This document shows positions 1 to 8,400 of a DNA stretch of 15,885 nt, one piece after another. The DNA lies in assembly GCA_964477295.1 (NCBI GenBank), contig CAYZEZ010000092.1, forward strand, positions 1 through 15,885, read 5' to 3'. Source of the DNA: CAYZEZ01 sp964477295 (lineage in GTDB: Bacteria; Bacteroidota; Bacteroidia; Bacteroidales; SM23-62). Position numbers and translations under genes: made by a program. Positions within the stretch are counted from its first letter, which is position 1; the number at the start of each line of letters is the position of its first letter. The notes under the pieces are model-generated. The model did not search any database. It had not been told where the DNA came from and saw only the letters and a list, made by a program, of their open reading frames with translations.

Positions 1-400
1 ATGTGACATAATCCGCCCCATCCATTTTGATGATAAAGTTCTTATTGCCATCATTAAAATAATTGTAAATGAGGGTCACCTTTGATGAATCCCCGGAGGC
101 CGACTGAAAAAGCACAGTGTCCGTTGAATTGACATTTGGGATGTCGCCCATAGTATACTGGCCACTATAAAATCCATCCGCAATATTGATGGTCACGGGT
201 CCGCCAACACCCTGTGAAACAAGGGAATCAACCGCCTCACCAAAAGATTTAAAATTATCATCACCAAAATCCCCACCTGTAGGATCAATTGTATAGGTAC
301 CCGAAAGCTGCGCTCCGGCCTGAGAGTTAAAGAGAAAAACAGCAATAGCTATTGCAGCTATTCTAAACATGCAATTTCTAATTAAGTGGAATGATTTCAT
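1..400 (-). CDS. Secreted beta-helix-like protein, N-terminal part (3' end beyond window)
   Basis: An open frame runs leftward from the ATG at 398-400 to the window edge: 133 complete codons and no stop, so only the N-terminus is present. It starts with a signal peptide: basic start (MKSFHLIRNC), hydrophobic core around residues 14-24, and a likely cleavage after SQAGA at residue 30. The mature part opens GTYTIDPTGGDFGDDNFKSF, then EAVDSLVSQGVGGPVTINI and a GFYSGQYT segment. This opening recurs in Bacteroidota secreted proteins predicted to fold as right-handed parallel beta-helices (pectate-lyase-like), often with a T9SS tail. The tail cannot be checked because the C-terminus is missing. A second in-frame ATG at 368-370 would also leave a usable signal peptide; I chose the first. 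It lies 144 bases downstream of the preceding gene's stop. The secreted call is firm, the fold is inferred from the motif, and the function is unknown. Confidence 0.8.
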   Translation of the reverse strand, partial: MKSFHLIRNCMFRIAAIAIAVFLFNSQAGAQLSGTYTIDPTGGDFGDDNFKSFGEAVDSLVSQGVGGPVTINIADGFYSGQYTMGDIPNVNSTDTVLFQSASGDSSKVTLIYNYFNDGNKNFIIKMDGADYVT

Positions 401-445
401 GGTATAAAATTTGGGTTTTCTTTCAAGTTGCATCTGTTCGAACAT

Positions 446-476
446 GAAATATAATACAATAAGAATAATTATTCAA
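446..476 (-). promoter_or_regulatory. Candidate Bacteroidota-type promoter for the beta-helix-like gene
   Basis: On the minus strand the spacer upstream of the gene starting at 400 carries TTG (474-476), a 20-base gap, then TATATTTC (446-453). This is close to the Bacteroidota housekeeping pattern, a -33 TTG/TTTG and a -7 TAnnTTTG about 19-21 bases apart; the -7 box misses only its last base. It would leave a leader of about 40 bases. The spacer is AT-rich, so chance matches are likely. Confidence 0.3.
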
Positions 477-544
477 GCACCATTTGAGGGAATTGGCAAT
501 ATGTTACAGTAATTTAACAAAATAACAGGAAATATGGCAGGGAA

Positions 545-3500
545 CTATTGAATCATTATTCTTTTAGTCACTTTTAATGCCTCCCCGTTAACCTTTAACA
601 AATAAATCCCCGGGGGGAAATCACTAAGGTCAAGATCATATAATTTGCACGAATTCTCCAGGTATATTTCATTATTCAGTATCTGTCTTCCAGTAATAGC
701 AAAGACCTCGATTTCAAGACGTTGGCCCGACAGGTTTTCTATTTGCAGGTAAAAATTTCCCGTCCCGGGATTAGGAAATATTTCAATGCTTACGCCATCG
801 TCTAATTTCTGGTTATCTGAAACCTGGAGCCTGTTGTCTTCAACATTGGATAAAGCATGACTGTATGGCCCGGAATCGGCTTTCAATTTTGCATTGGCAT
901 CACATGGATTTGCCAATACCCCTGCAATCTGGTAATAGAGTATCCCATCAGGTGGATTATCATCTATCCAATCATTAAAACTGGATGCGATTGAATCGAT
1001 CAACTGCAGGTTATCCTCCGTATCCCCCCTATAAATAAGGAACTTCTCAAATGTAAAACCACCTCCCTCATATTCATAATCATCCCAGCTCAGATTATAG
1101 GTCCCCACTCCAAGGTTTACAGTTAACAATATCGTTTTATGATAATAACTCAATTGGGATTCCTCACCGCACGAATCGACCGCCGACAATTTATAACGGT
1201 ATGATCTCTGGCGGGGCCTGGAAGAAGTATCTACATACACGCTAAGATCATTGAATGGGACACTCTCAATTATTTCATATACTCCCGCTGAGGTACCTTC
1301 ACGGTATATATTATAATATTCAATCCCTTCGCCGGGTGTCTTTTCCCAGATTACCAGGTTTTTTCCTGTTTCAATATCTACAGTGGCCAGGCAGATCTCC
1401 TCATCCTCAAAGGGTACAAAATAACAACCTTCACCCTGAGAATCAGTTGTACGGATATAGATGTCTGATATTTCATTGACCTCATCGTACAGGTTACCAA
1501 ATAGTACATATCCACCATCGTCCTTTTGTATCAATTTTTTGAATTCCGGGTAATAATCCTCCTTTCTGAATGATTTTGTCCATTCTACATTCCAGGCTGC
1601 ATCTGTTTTGGTCAGCGTGAAATACTCATTCTCCTCATCATCCCAGGTAACCAGACCTGCCATATACCCTCCATCAGCAGTTCTTATGATATCGCCGTGA
1701 GTTCCTTCAAATGTTTTAGTATCCAGGATCGTACCTGACGTGTTTGCATGTATTACCAATAAATTTTCAGCCGTATCATTACAGGCCAATATATATTCAC
1801 TTTGAGAAATTAACTGTAATGATTTTACCTCGTAGATTCCAAAATCTAATTCAAATGAATTGATCATGTTTCCTGCAGAATCAGCTATAATTATTCCGGG
1901 ATGTGCAAACTCCAATTCTTCCTGGTAAAATCCCCCGGCCATTATTAGCTGATTGTCAGCAAATTGATCAATAGCGTTAATTTCAAAAACCTCATTAAGG
2001 TCAAATCCTTTTGCCCATCCTGGTTCCCCGGCCTGATCCAGAAAGACGAAGTAGAGTTCAGTACCTGAGGTTCCGGCTACCAGAACCATATTATCATATG
2101 TTTCCATTATGGCACTTCCGTCAAAATCCATCAGATCACATGACCAGAGTGTATCACCATTGAAATTTAATTTGAATGCTTTAAAGCCTATATCATCATC
2201 TAAGTACGCCAGCATCAGAAAGTTTTCATCACTGGTTTTGGTAAAATCATACACCTCATCCCAGCCAGATGTGCCCAGTCTGGTTGACCAAACAGTATCT
2301 CCCGCCGAATTAAGCTTCATAATAAATATGTCTTCATAACCCTCGCTATGGCTGTCGGTATGTCCTGCAATAACAAAACCACCATCACATGTTTGTTCCC
2401 CAAATAGCAAATAATCTGCTCCCTGATCCCCGATAATCTTTTCAAAAGTCACCTCTTCAACCGGAGAAAATATGGTAAAAACTTTTGATTCAACTGAGCC
2501 AAAAGCCGCCCCGGAAGCTACCGTAAAACAGGGTGATTCCAACCGGTAATAACCTTCGTCTATTCCGTCTCCTGAGTTATCATGGATGGTAAATGTTAAT
2601 TCAGTATTATACGGAACACATACCCATTCGGTGTAAACAGTATTACTCATCAATGTTCCAATACCTGCAGAAGCATATGTCACTGCTCCCTCACCGCTAA
2701 GCTCCCAGGATGTTTCATCACCATATTCGTCGGTGTGAAGGGTGATCTTTATTTCAACTTCCCCGGGTATGCATTCCAACTGGTGGGGCATAAAGTCGAA
2801 TTGCACTGATTCCTTATCAACAAATTCATCTCCAAAGGCAATAAAATTATCTCCTGATGACAATGTATAAAATCCCACATCTTCCTCAAGACCATCCACA
2901 TCGTATATATTGAATATGTACTCAGCATCCTCTGACAAACAATAGGAGTGAACATATAAGGTATTATTACTATAATCACCCGGCGCAATAGTATCATATA
3001 CCGGGGTACCCCCCGGACCAGTTAAAGACCAGGAAATTTCATCATCTTCTGCCCATTCATCGGTCTGAATTGTAACAGTTACCTCGGTCTCTCCTGAAGG
3101 ACATTCATCGGGCACATATGGTTCAACGGTAAATGTTTTAGTTATTTCATTTTCGAATTTGGCTCCGTATACATATGTATGATTATATGCCTCAACAGAA
3201 AAATAGCCCTGGTCGGGGTTCAGTCCATCTTCTGAATCATCAAACATTGTAAATGAAAGTTCCTCCCCATCCGGGACACAAACATTATAAATATATAATG
3301 TCGACCACCCGTCATCGTCCGGATCATAAGGCCCGTCTTCGGCGTATGTTGAATCAGTACCTGCCAGTTCCCAGCTTGTTTCAGATCCGTATTCGTCGGT
3401 CATGATCCTGACTACAACATTTACTTCTCCTTCCTCGCATTGAGGTTCAGTATAGATCCACATCGTATCAGAATACTCAAAATCGTTTGATTCATAATAC

Positions 3501-3820
3501 ACGTAATCACCCAGCTCAACCATATAAAATCCATCTTCAACACCATCACCATAATCATCATATACTACCAGGATATATTCCCCGGTATCAGGAAGGCATA
3601 CTTCCTGCTTATAAATCCAGGGGGCGCCATACAAATAAGGTCCCCCGGAAGCATAATGATTGGAAGTATCTATTCCGGTAAGGCTCCACGTTGTTTCTTC
3701 TCCAGATTCATCAGTAAGCAGGGATATTCCAGCAAGAACTTCATCAGGATCGCATTGGGCATGTACTATACCTACCCCACAAATCCCGAAAATTATTATT
3801 AAGAAAATAATCCTTTTCAT
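545..3820 (-). CDS. T9SS-secreted surface protein with four tandem modules, propeller and FnIII pair
   Basis: This 1091-residue protein begins at ATG 3818-3820 with a clear signal peptide (MKRIIFLIIIFGICGVGIVH, cleavage about residue 21). Residues 23-452 hold four copies of a module of about 105-110 residues with the pattern TDE.G.ETSWEL.G, then VC.P, then a D..GDG...G.Y segment. About 455-800 is a run of short beta-repeats (DGGFVIAG, DIFIMKLNSAGDTVW, DGGYVLFG) typical of propeller-like secreted proteins. About 806-985 contains two fibronectin-III-like domains (YNIYREG; YRYKLSAVDSCGEES). Residues 1012-1091 form a type A T9SS sorting domain: IEIFPNPGTGNF, AITGRQ, GIYLLKV and a short basic end. 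The cargo should cross the outer membrane by T9SS and be released or attached to the surface. No catalytic motif is visible. A role in adhesion or matrix is inferred, and the substrate is unknown. Upstream spacing to the TPR gene is 175 bases. Confidence 0.9.
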   Translation of the reverse strand: MKRIIFLIIIFGICGVGIVHAQCDPDEVLAGISLLTDESGEETTWSLTGIDTSNHYASGGPYLYGAPWIYKQEVCLPDTGEYILVVYDDYGDGVEDGFYMVELGDYVYYESNDFEYSDTMWIYTEPQCEEGEVNVVVRIMTDEYGSETSWELAGTDSTYAEDGPYDPDDDGWSTLYIYNVCVPDGEELSFTMFDDSEDGLNPDQGYFSVEAYNHTYVYGAKFENEITKTFTVEPYVPDECPSGETEVTVTIQTDEWAEDDEISWSLTGPGGTPVYDTIAPGDYSNNTLYVHSYCLSEDAEYIFNIYDVDGLEEDVGFYTLSSGDNFIAFGDEFVDKESVQFDFMPHQLECIPGEVEIKITLHTDEYGDETSWELSGEGAVTYASAGIGTLMSNTVYTEWVCVPYNTELTFTIHDNSGDGIDEGYYRLESPCFTVASGAAFGSVESKVFTIFSPVEEVTFEKIIGDQGADYLLFGEQTCDGGFVIAGHTDSHSEGYEDIFIMKLNSAGDTVWSTRLGTSGWDEVYDFTKTSDENFLMLAYLDDDIGFKAFKLNFNGDTLWSCDLMDFDGSAIMETYDNMVLVAGTSGTELYFVFLDQAGEPGWAKGFDLNEVFEINAIDQFADNQLIMAGGFYQEELEFAHPGIIIADSAGNMINSFELDFGIYEVKSLQLISQSEYILACNDTAENLLVIHANTSGTILDTKTFEGTHGDIIRTADGGYMAGLVTWDDEENEYFTLTKTDAAWNVEWTKSFRKEDYYPEFKKLIQKDDGGYVLFGNLYDEVNEISDIYIRTTDSQGEGCYFVPFEDEEICLATVDIETGKNLVIWEKTPGEGIEYYNIYREGTSAGVYEIIESVPFNDLSVYVDTSSRPRQRSYRYKLSAVDSCGEESQLSYYHKTILLTVNLGVGTYNLSWDDYEYEGGGFTFEKFLIYRGDTEDNLQLIDSIASSFNDWIDDNPPDGILYYQIAGVLANPCDANAKLKADSGPYSHALSNVEDNRLQVSDNQKLDDGVSIEIFPNPGTGNFYLQIENLSGQRLEIEVFAITGRQILNNEIYLENSCKLYDLDLSDFPPGIYLLKVNGEALKVTKRIMIQ
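2465..3754 (-). repeat. Four tandem copies of a ~105-residue acidic module
   Basis: Within the 545-3820 gene, residues 23-125, 127-233, 239-344 and 350-452 are diverged copies of one module. Shared landmarks are an opening C..GE/DEV, the strand I.TDE, SW.L.G, a Y...VC.P turn, and an acidic loop. The loop reads YDDYGDGVEDG, FDDSEDGLNPDQG, YDVDGLEEDVG and HDNSGDGIDEG in copies 1 to 4. The Asp/Gly-rich loop resembles a calcium-binding loop (inference). Similar modules with a D.YGDGI loop are familiar in secreted Bacteroidota proteins, but I cannot give a family name. The copies are too diverged to be recent DNA duplications. Confidence 0.8.
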
Positions 3821-3931
3821 AATTTGATCTTAATTTATACAGCTCTGATTATTAGCAAGATGTAAAATTATTGAAATCAGATCTCTCTGGTCCTTTTCTG
3901 ACCATAACTGCAATTTAAGACATTTTGAAGA

Positions 3932-3967
3932 AATTTGGAATTTGGGAGTTGAAATTAATTCCAAATT
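3932..3967. repeat. Perfect 11-bp inverted repeat in the spacer after the TPR gene
   Basis: AATTTGGAATT (3932-3942) and AATTCCAAATT (3957-3967) are exact reverse complements around a 14-base loop. On the minus strand the hairpin starts 28 bases after the TPR stop codon. The stem is AT-rich and no U-tract follows, so it is at best a weak terminator or an mRNA 3'-end stabiliser. The GGAATTT unit recurs beside it (3937-3943 and, inverted, 3980-3985), so it may be part of a dispersed repeat. Confidence 0.5.
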
Positions 3968-3995
3968 CTAGCTCATTTCAAATTCCACATTTTTT

Positions 3996-5192
3996 CTACT
4001 CACAATTCTTCCTGATAAGATTTTGCAGTTTGTAGATAGTGCCCAGTTCTTCGGCTCTCCTGAAATCCTGGCAATAGTTATATTCTGTTCCCAGATTACC
4101 ATATAAAACCAGGTATCCGCGCAATGTATAATAGTCCCCTTTTGTATCATTCATTTCCATGGCTTGTTCCAGGTCTTCCATGGCATATTCATATTCTCCC
4201 ATTTCATATGAACACCAGGCCCTTTCATAAATATAATCAGGTTCCCAGGGATTCAGCTCAATGGCTGTAGTAAAATATTCATATCCCATGGAGGGTTGGT
4301 CCTGCACATCATTGAATAATATGCCAAGATAATAATAGATTTCAGGATCATCCGGATTGATACCCATGGCTAATTTCAGATCTGATTCAGCTCCAGGTAT
4401 ATCTTTCAGGTATACTTTGCTGGCACCCGATAATTTGTAAAATTCAGCATTCCCCGGGACCAGTTCAAGGGCCTTTGCAAAGTCATTAACTGCCAGCCGG
4501 TAATAGCCTGCAGTGAAGTTGGCATATCCCCTGCCATAATATAAGTTAACATTGTCCGGTGCCAATTCAATGGCCTTATCAATGGTCTTTCGCACCTGGA
4601 GGTAGTAAAGATCTGCCAGCACATACGGATCCATCTGAAGGGCGATTTCAATGTCACCGATGACCTCATCATAGATCTCAAGGTAAAAGTTTGAAACGGC
4701 ACGCAACACATAGGCAGATGCATAACTTCGGTCGAGTTTGAGAACTGTGTTAAAATCAGTATAGGCTCCGGTATAATCCTTTTTATTTAATTTTCCGATT
4801 CCCCTGTGGAAGTGAGCGGCAGTGAAATCAGGATTTAGTTCAATCGCACGGTCGAGAAAAATAATGGCTGAATCATATTTTTTAAACCCGTTAATCAGAA
4901 AGGTGCCCAATGCAAAATAGGATTCCGGGAAATCAGGATAATTCTTTACCAGCTGCCGTGCAATAATAATCCCTGTCTTGTTATCAACATCAAGCAATTG
5001 CCAGGCACTACAAAAATCTGCATACTTCGATCCCGGAGCCTTCTCAGAAATTGATTGTTTATAGGAATCATCCCCGGTATCCAGATAGAGATCGAGCCAG
5101 CTTTGCAGCTCTGTATCACTTGTCTGGGCAATGGAAATGGCAGCAGTTAATAAACTGATAACAAGTGCACTATAGATTGAAATTATCTTCAT
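3996..5192 (-). CDS. Exported tetratricopeptide repeat (TPR) protein
   Basis: Start chosen at ATG 5190-5192, giving 398 residues; the frame can open two codons earlier, but only with TTG. The N-terminus MKIISIYSALVISLLTAAIS is a signal peptide ending about IAQ, so the protein should be in the periplasm or beyond. Residues about 88-350 are TPRs. The helix-B landmarks (AIELNPDF, VLKLDRSY, ALQMDPYV, AIELAPDN, ALELVPGN, AMGINPDD, AIELNPWE, AMEMNDTK) start at residues 116, 150, 184, 207, 241, 275, 310 and 344. Spacing is 34-35 except for one gap of 23, so one unit is short by about 11 residues. The C-terminus (CQDFRRAEELG ... LIRKNCE) matches an ending common in Bacteroidota TPR proteins (C.DW.+A.ELG ... 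C). TPRs bind other proteins; the partner is unknown. There is no sorting domain, so it is not a T9SS cargo. Lying between T9SS cargo genes it could be a periplasmic scaffold, but that is speculation. Confidence 0.9.
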   Translation of the reverse strand: MKIISIYSALVISLLTAAISIAQTSDTELQSWLDLYLDTGDDSYKQSISEKAPGSKYADFCSAWQLLDVDNKTGIIIARQLVKNYPDFPESYFALGTFLINGFKKYDSAIIFLDRAIELNPDFTAAHFHRGIGKLNKKDYTGAYTDFNTVLKLDRSYASAYVLRAVSNFYLEIYDEVIGDIEIALQMDPYVLADLYYLQVRKTIDKAIELAPDNVNLYYGRGYANFTAGYYRLAVNDFAKALELVPGNAEFYKLSGASKVYLKDIPGAESDLKLAMGINPDDPEIYYYLGILFNDVQDQPSMGYEYFTTAIELNPWEPDYIYERAWCSYEMGEYEYAMEDLEQAMEMNDTKGDYYTLRGYLVLYGNLGTEYNYCQDFRRAEELGTIYKLQNLIRKNCE

Positions 5193-5258
5193 ATTCAAGT
5201 ATAATTTTGCTTAAGGATAGTTACCTAAAAATAAAGATAATTATTGAGAAAATAAGCC

Positions 5259-5408
5259 GGGGCTGTATCAAAAGGTACTGGATCTAAATTTTAAGTCATT
5301 CCGAATTTATTTCGGAATCTAATTGTCATCTGTTAATAGATCCTGAACCTGCCTGCCTGCCGGCAGGCAGGTTCAGGATGACCAATTAGCACCTTTTAAG
5401 ACAACCTT
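5259..5408. mobile_element. MITE-like element, copy 1 (150 bp, imperfect terminal inverted repeats)
   Basis: The left end GGGGCTGTATCAAAAG (5259-5274) and the inverted right end AAGGTTGTCTTAAAAG (5393-5408) each match GAGGCTGTCTCAAAAG, the right end of copy 2, at 14 and 13 of 16 positions. Inside lie an 8-bp hairpin (ATTCCGAA 5298-5305 with TTCGGAAT 5311-5318) and a perfect 18-bp hairpin (5340-5357 with 5362-5379, loop TGCC). The core is bounded by GTCAT (5295) and ATGAC (ending 5382), 88 bases apart. No coding capacity and no clear target-site duplication are visible. It starts 8 bases past the stop of the 5417-9529 gene. The size, ends and layout match the element at 9725-9876. Confidence 0.7.
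5340..5379. repeat. Perfect 18-bp GC-rich palindrome (hairpin)
   Basis: ATCCTGAACCTGCCTGCC pairs perfectly with 5362-5379 around a TGCC tetraloop, making a very stable stem-loop on either strand. It is the right-hand hairpin of MITE-like copy 1. Within the 3' end of the upstream giant gene's transcript it could slow exonucleases or promote termination, but no T-tract follows on the minus strand. Confidence 0.85.
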
Positions 5409-5416
5409 GTAAAGTT

Positions 5417-8400
5417 TTATTCAATAACAACCTGAACAGCTGAATACCCTGATTTGCTTATCATTCGCAGTAAATAAAATCCTTTTGCTGCAAAAGACAG
5501 GTCAATCTGGCCTGTAAAATCAGTTCCTGCCAGGTGCTCAAATTTCTGATTGAATACCACGGCGCCGGTCAGATCATGAACTTCAAGGGTGAGATAATTG
5601 CCAGCCAGTTCTTTCCATTCAATATTGACGAGCCCGGTTGTGAGTGTAGGATAAACATTCACCTTTTCATCTGCAACCTGCCCGAAGGCAACCGAAGTAT
5701 TTCCTTCCTGGAGCTTTGACTGCCTGTTCGATCGGGAGGAATTCAATGTGCCGGCCTTCAACTCTGAAGTTGTACATCCCGTTGGATGTATTACTTCAAC
5801 CACATAAAACAAGTTTTCGAAGGGTGGTGAAAAATCGGTATAGGAGGTAGTATTACTGGGGACCGATTCCAGCAATTCCCATCCATTTGCGGAAGTAAAG
5901 CGCCAGATATCATATGTGCTGAACTCAAATCCTTCATACAGATCCCATATCAGGTTGACTGAATTATCCAACCCCAGGTTCAGGGTCAGGTGCATTGTTT
6001 TGTGCCTGACGCTGAATTCGCTCTCATTCCCGCAGTTGTCGACGGCTGTTAATTTATATCGGAATGACCTGATGCCTGGATCAGCAGATGTATCCAGAAA
6101 TAATGTCTCGTCCGTTGCCGGGATTGTCCCTGCCAGGAAAAATACATCCTTCTGGCTACTCTCCCTGTAGATATTATATGAGGCAATTCCTTCTGTCTGA
6201 ACACGATCCCATACCACCAGGTTTTTACCTGTAACGCTGTCAACGGTCACCAGGCAAATTGGATTTATCTTAGGATCTTCCTGATAAACATCTGTTGAAA
6301 TAACCGTTTTACATCCGGCAATGTTGGTAATGGTTGCATAATATGAACCAGGATCTATCCCAGTCAGGTCTTCCAGTTCAGAACCATCAGACCACAGGTA
6401 GGTAATGGTGTCGGTTGCCATCGGCACACTCAGGAAGATACCACCGTTCATCAGGCCGCAACCGGTATTTAACACGGAATCGATGACGACATAGGGTGCA
6501 CCCGCCTCACTGATGGTCACTTTCCTGGTAAGTGAACAGCCATCCTGGTCAGTGACTGTGAAATCGTAAGCACCTGCAGCCATATTTGTTTCGGTTAAAC
6601 CGGTTCCACTGGTCGACCAGAGATAGGTAAATGGTCCGCTGCCGCCGGAAATGGTCACGGTGGCAGCACCATCGCTGACTCCACAGGAAGCATTGGTGGT
6701 AGCCACTTTTAATTCAATTTTTTCCGGACCGCGAACATTGAGGCTCTTGACAGAAACAAGGCCATTTTTGTCTGCAACCCTTACCTCATAGGGTCCTGCA
6801 GTCAGGTTATCAAGATCCTGTGTCTGGGCACCGGTTGACCAGGTGTATGTATATGGATTCATACCAACTATCTCCAGGTCAATGGCCCCATCCTTTGCTC
6901 CAAAGCAGGAAACATCTGTGATGGACTTAACCTGGATGGTTGGGCCTCCCAGGTCATTTATTGCGGCCACTGCATTGTTTGTACAGCCCTTGGAATCTGT
7001 GACCGTTAAGAAATATAACCCTGCTTCCAGGTTTGCTGCTGTTCCGGTTTCCACTCCACTGGTCCATAAATAACTGTAGGGTGAGTTTCCTCCGCTCACA
7101 ACAGCGGTTGCATTTCCGGTTGCATCACCAGGATATGTGTCCTGCTTTTCAATGGTGATGCTGATGGGAGAAGGATCACTCAGTTTTATGCTGTCGGTTA
7201 ATATACAACCTGCCGAACCTTTTACAGTAAACCGGTAATATATCTCGCCACTTAAGCCGGTAAACACGGTATCGCTGGTCTCATCCCCTCCATCAAAAAT
7301 AAAAGTATACGGGGCCAGTCCCCCGGATGCCTGCAGGGTAATTGCGCCGTCATCATCTCCTGTGCAGGAAGGAAGGATGCTGTCGATAACATATACCGCA
7401 AGCCCGCAATGGTTTTCAATCTCCGTCCAGAAATGTTCCTCTTTCGACGCAAGCTTCAACTCCCATATATCCCAATCGAAATCCTCAACGGTTAAGGCAG
7501 ACAAAAGATTCAATGAATCATATTCTAATGTCGTCCTGCCAACCAGCATTAATCCTTCACCTTCCTCTTCAACACGTATTTCAGTCAGTAAAGTGTCTGT
7601 ATTATATATGTATGTCTCTATCCGGTCAGTATACCAGAAAAATCCAGATGCATCATAATATTCATGTTCTGCCTGCACCATGCTGCCCACCGAATCATAG
7701 GTAAACCTTGTGCGGTATTCCGGTAGCCAGTTCCCTTCCGACCAACTGTAATCGACCTGGATGATCACCTGGTTGGCTGAATCATAGATCCTGTCTGTTT
7801 TATTACCCTCGTCGTACCGAAGATCTTTATCTGTTTCAACCACCAGGTTGCCTGCCTCGTCGTAGACATAAGTAATTAATTTGTCCTCTTGAAAATCAAT
7901 CTCGTCCCAATATGAGGATATTTTTTTTATCCTCTGCCCATTCGAATTATAGACAAAAACTTCCCGCTCTGAAAATTCCCATTGATCCGTGTTTTCATTC
8001 CACCTGTAAATGATAGTTTCTGTTTTATCACCCTTTGAACTGTAATGATAGACGGTCTTTTGAAGATTAAGCCAGTCATTAAGATAACTGCTCCACAACT
8101 GGTAGACAAAGTCTTTGAATTGTCCTTTATCGGTATAACTGAGAACAATCCCTATCGACACTTTCCATTTACCGGTAACCAGGCTTTTTTCATAAACAAC
8201 AGCTTTCACCAGCATACCATAGGGATCGAAATAATAAACCTCCTTTTCATTGGATGTAAAAACAGGATTAAATTCAGATTCCTGTGAAATTTGCTCAGTC
8301 ACATTACCATTCTGGTCATATGAAAAAAGATTTTGTCTGATAAATTGCCATTCCCCTGTGTAGTCATCCCATTCCTCTTCCTCAGACCTGGCATAACCAT

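Noticed and set aside
3888..3904. Small hairpin TGGTC...GACCA
   Set aside because: Only 5 bp with a 7-base loop and no T-tract; expected by chance in a spacer of this size.
5190..5198. TTG start two codons upstream for the TPR gene
   Set aside because: ATG at 5190-5192 gives a complete signal peptide (MKIISIY...), so the rarer TTG start is unnecessary.
5340..5379. Classical intrinsic terminator
   Set aside because: The stem is strong, but no T-rich tract follows on the minus strand; it fits better as part of the repeat element.
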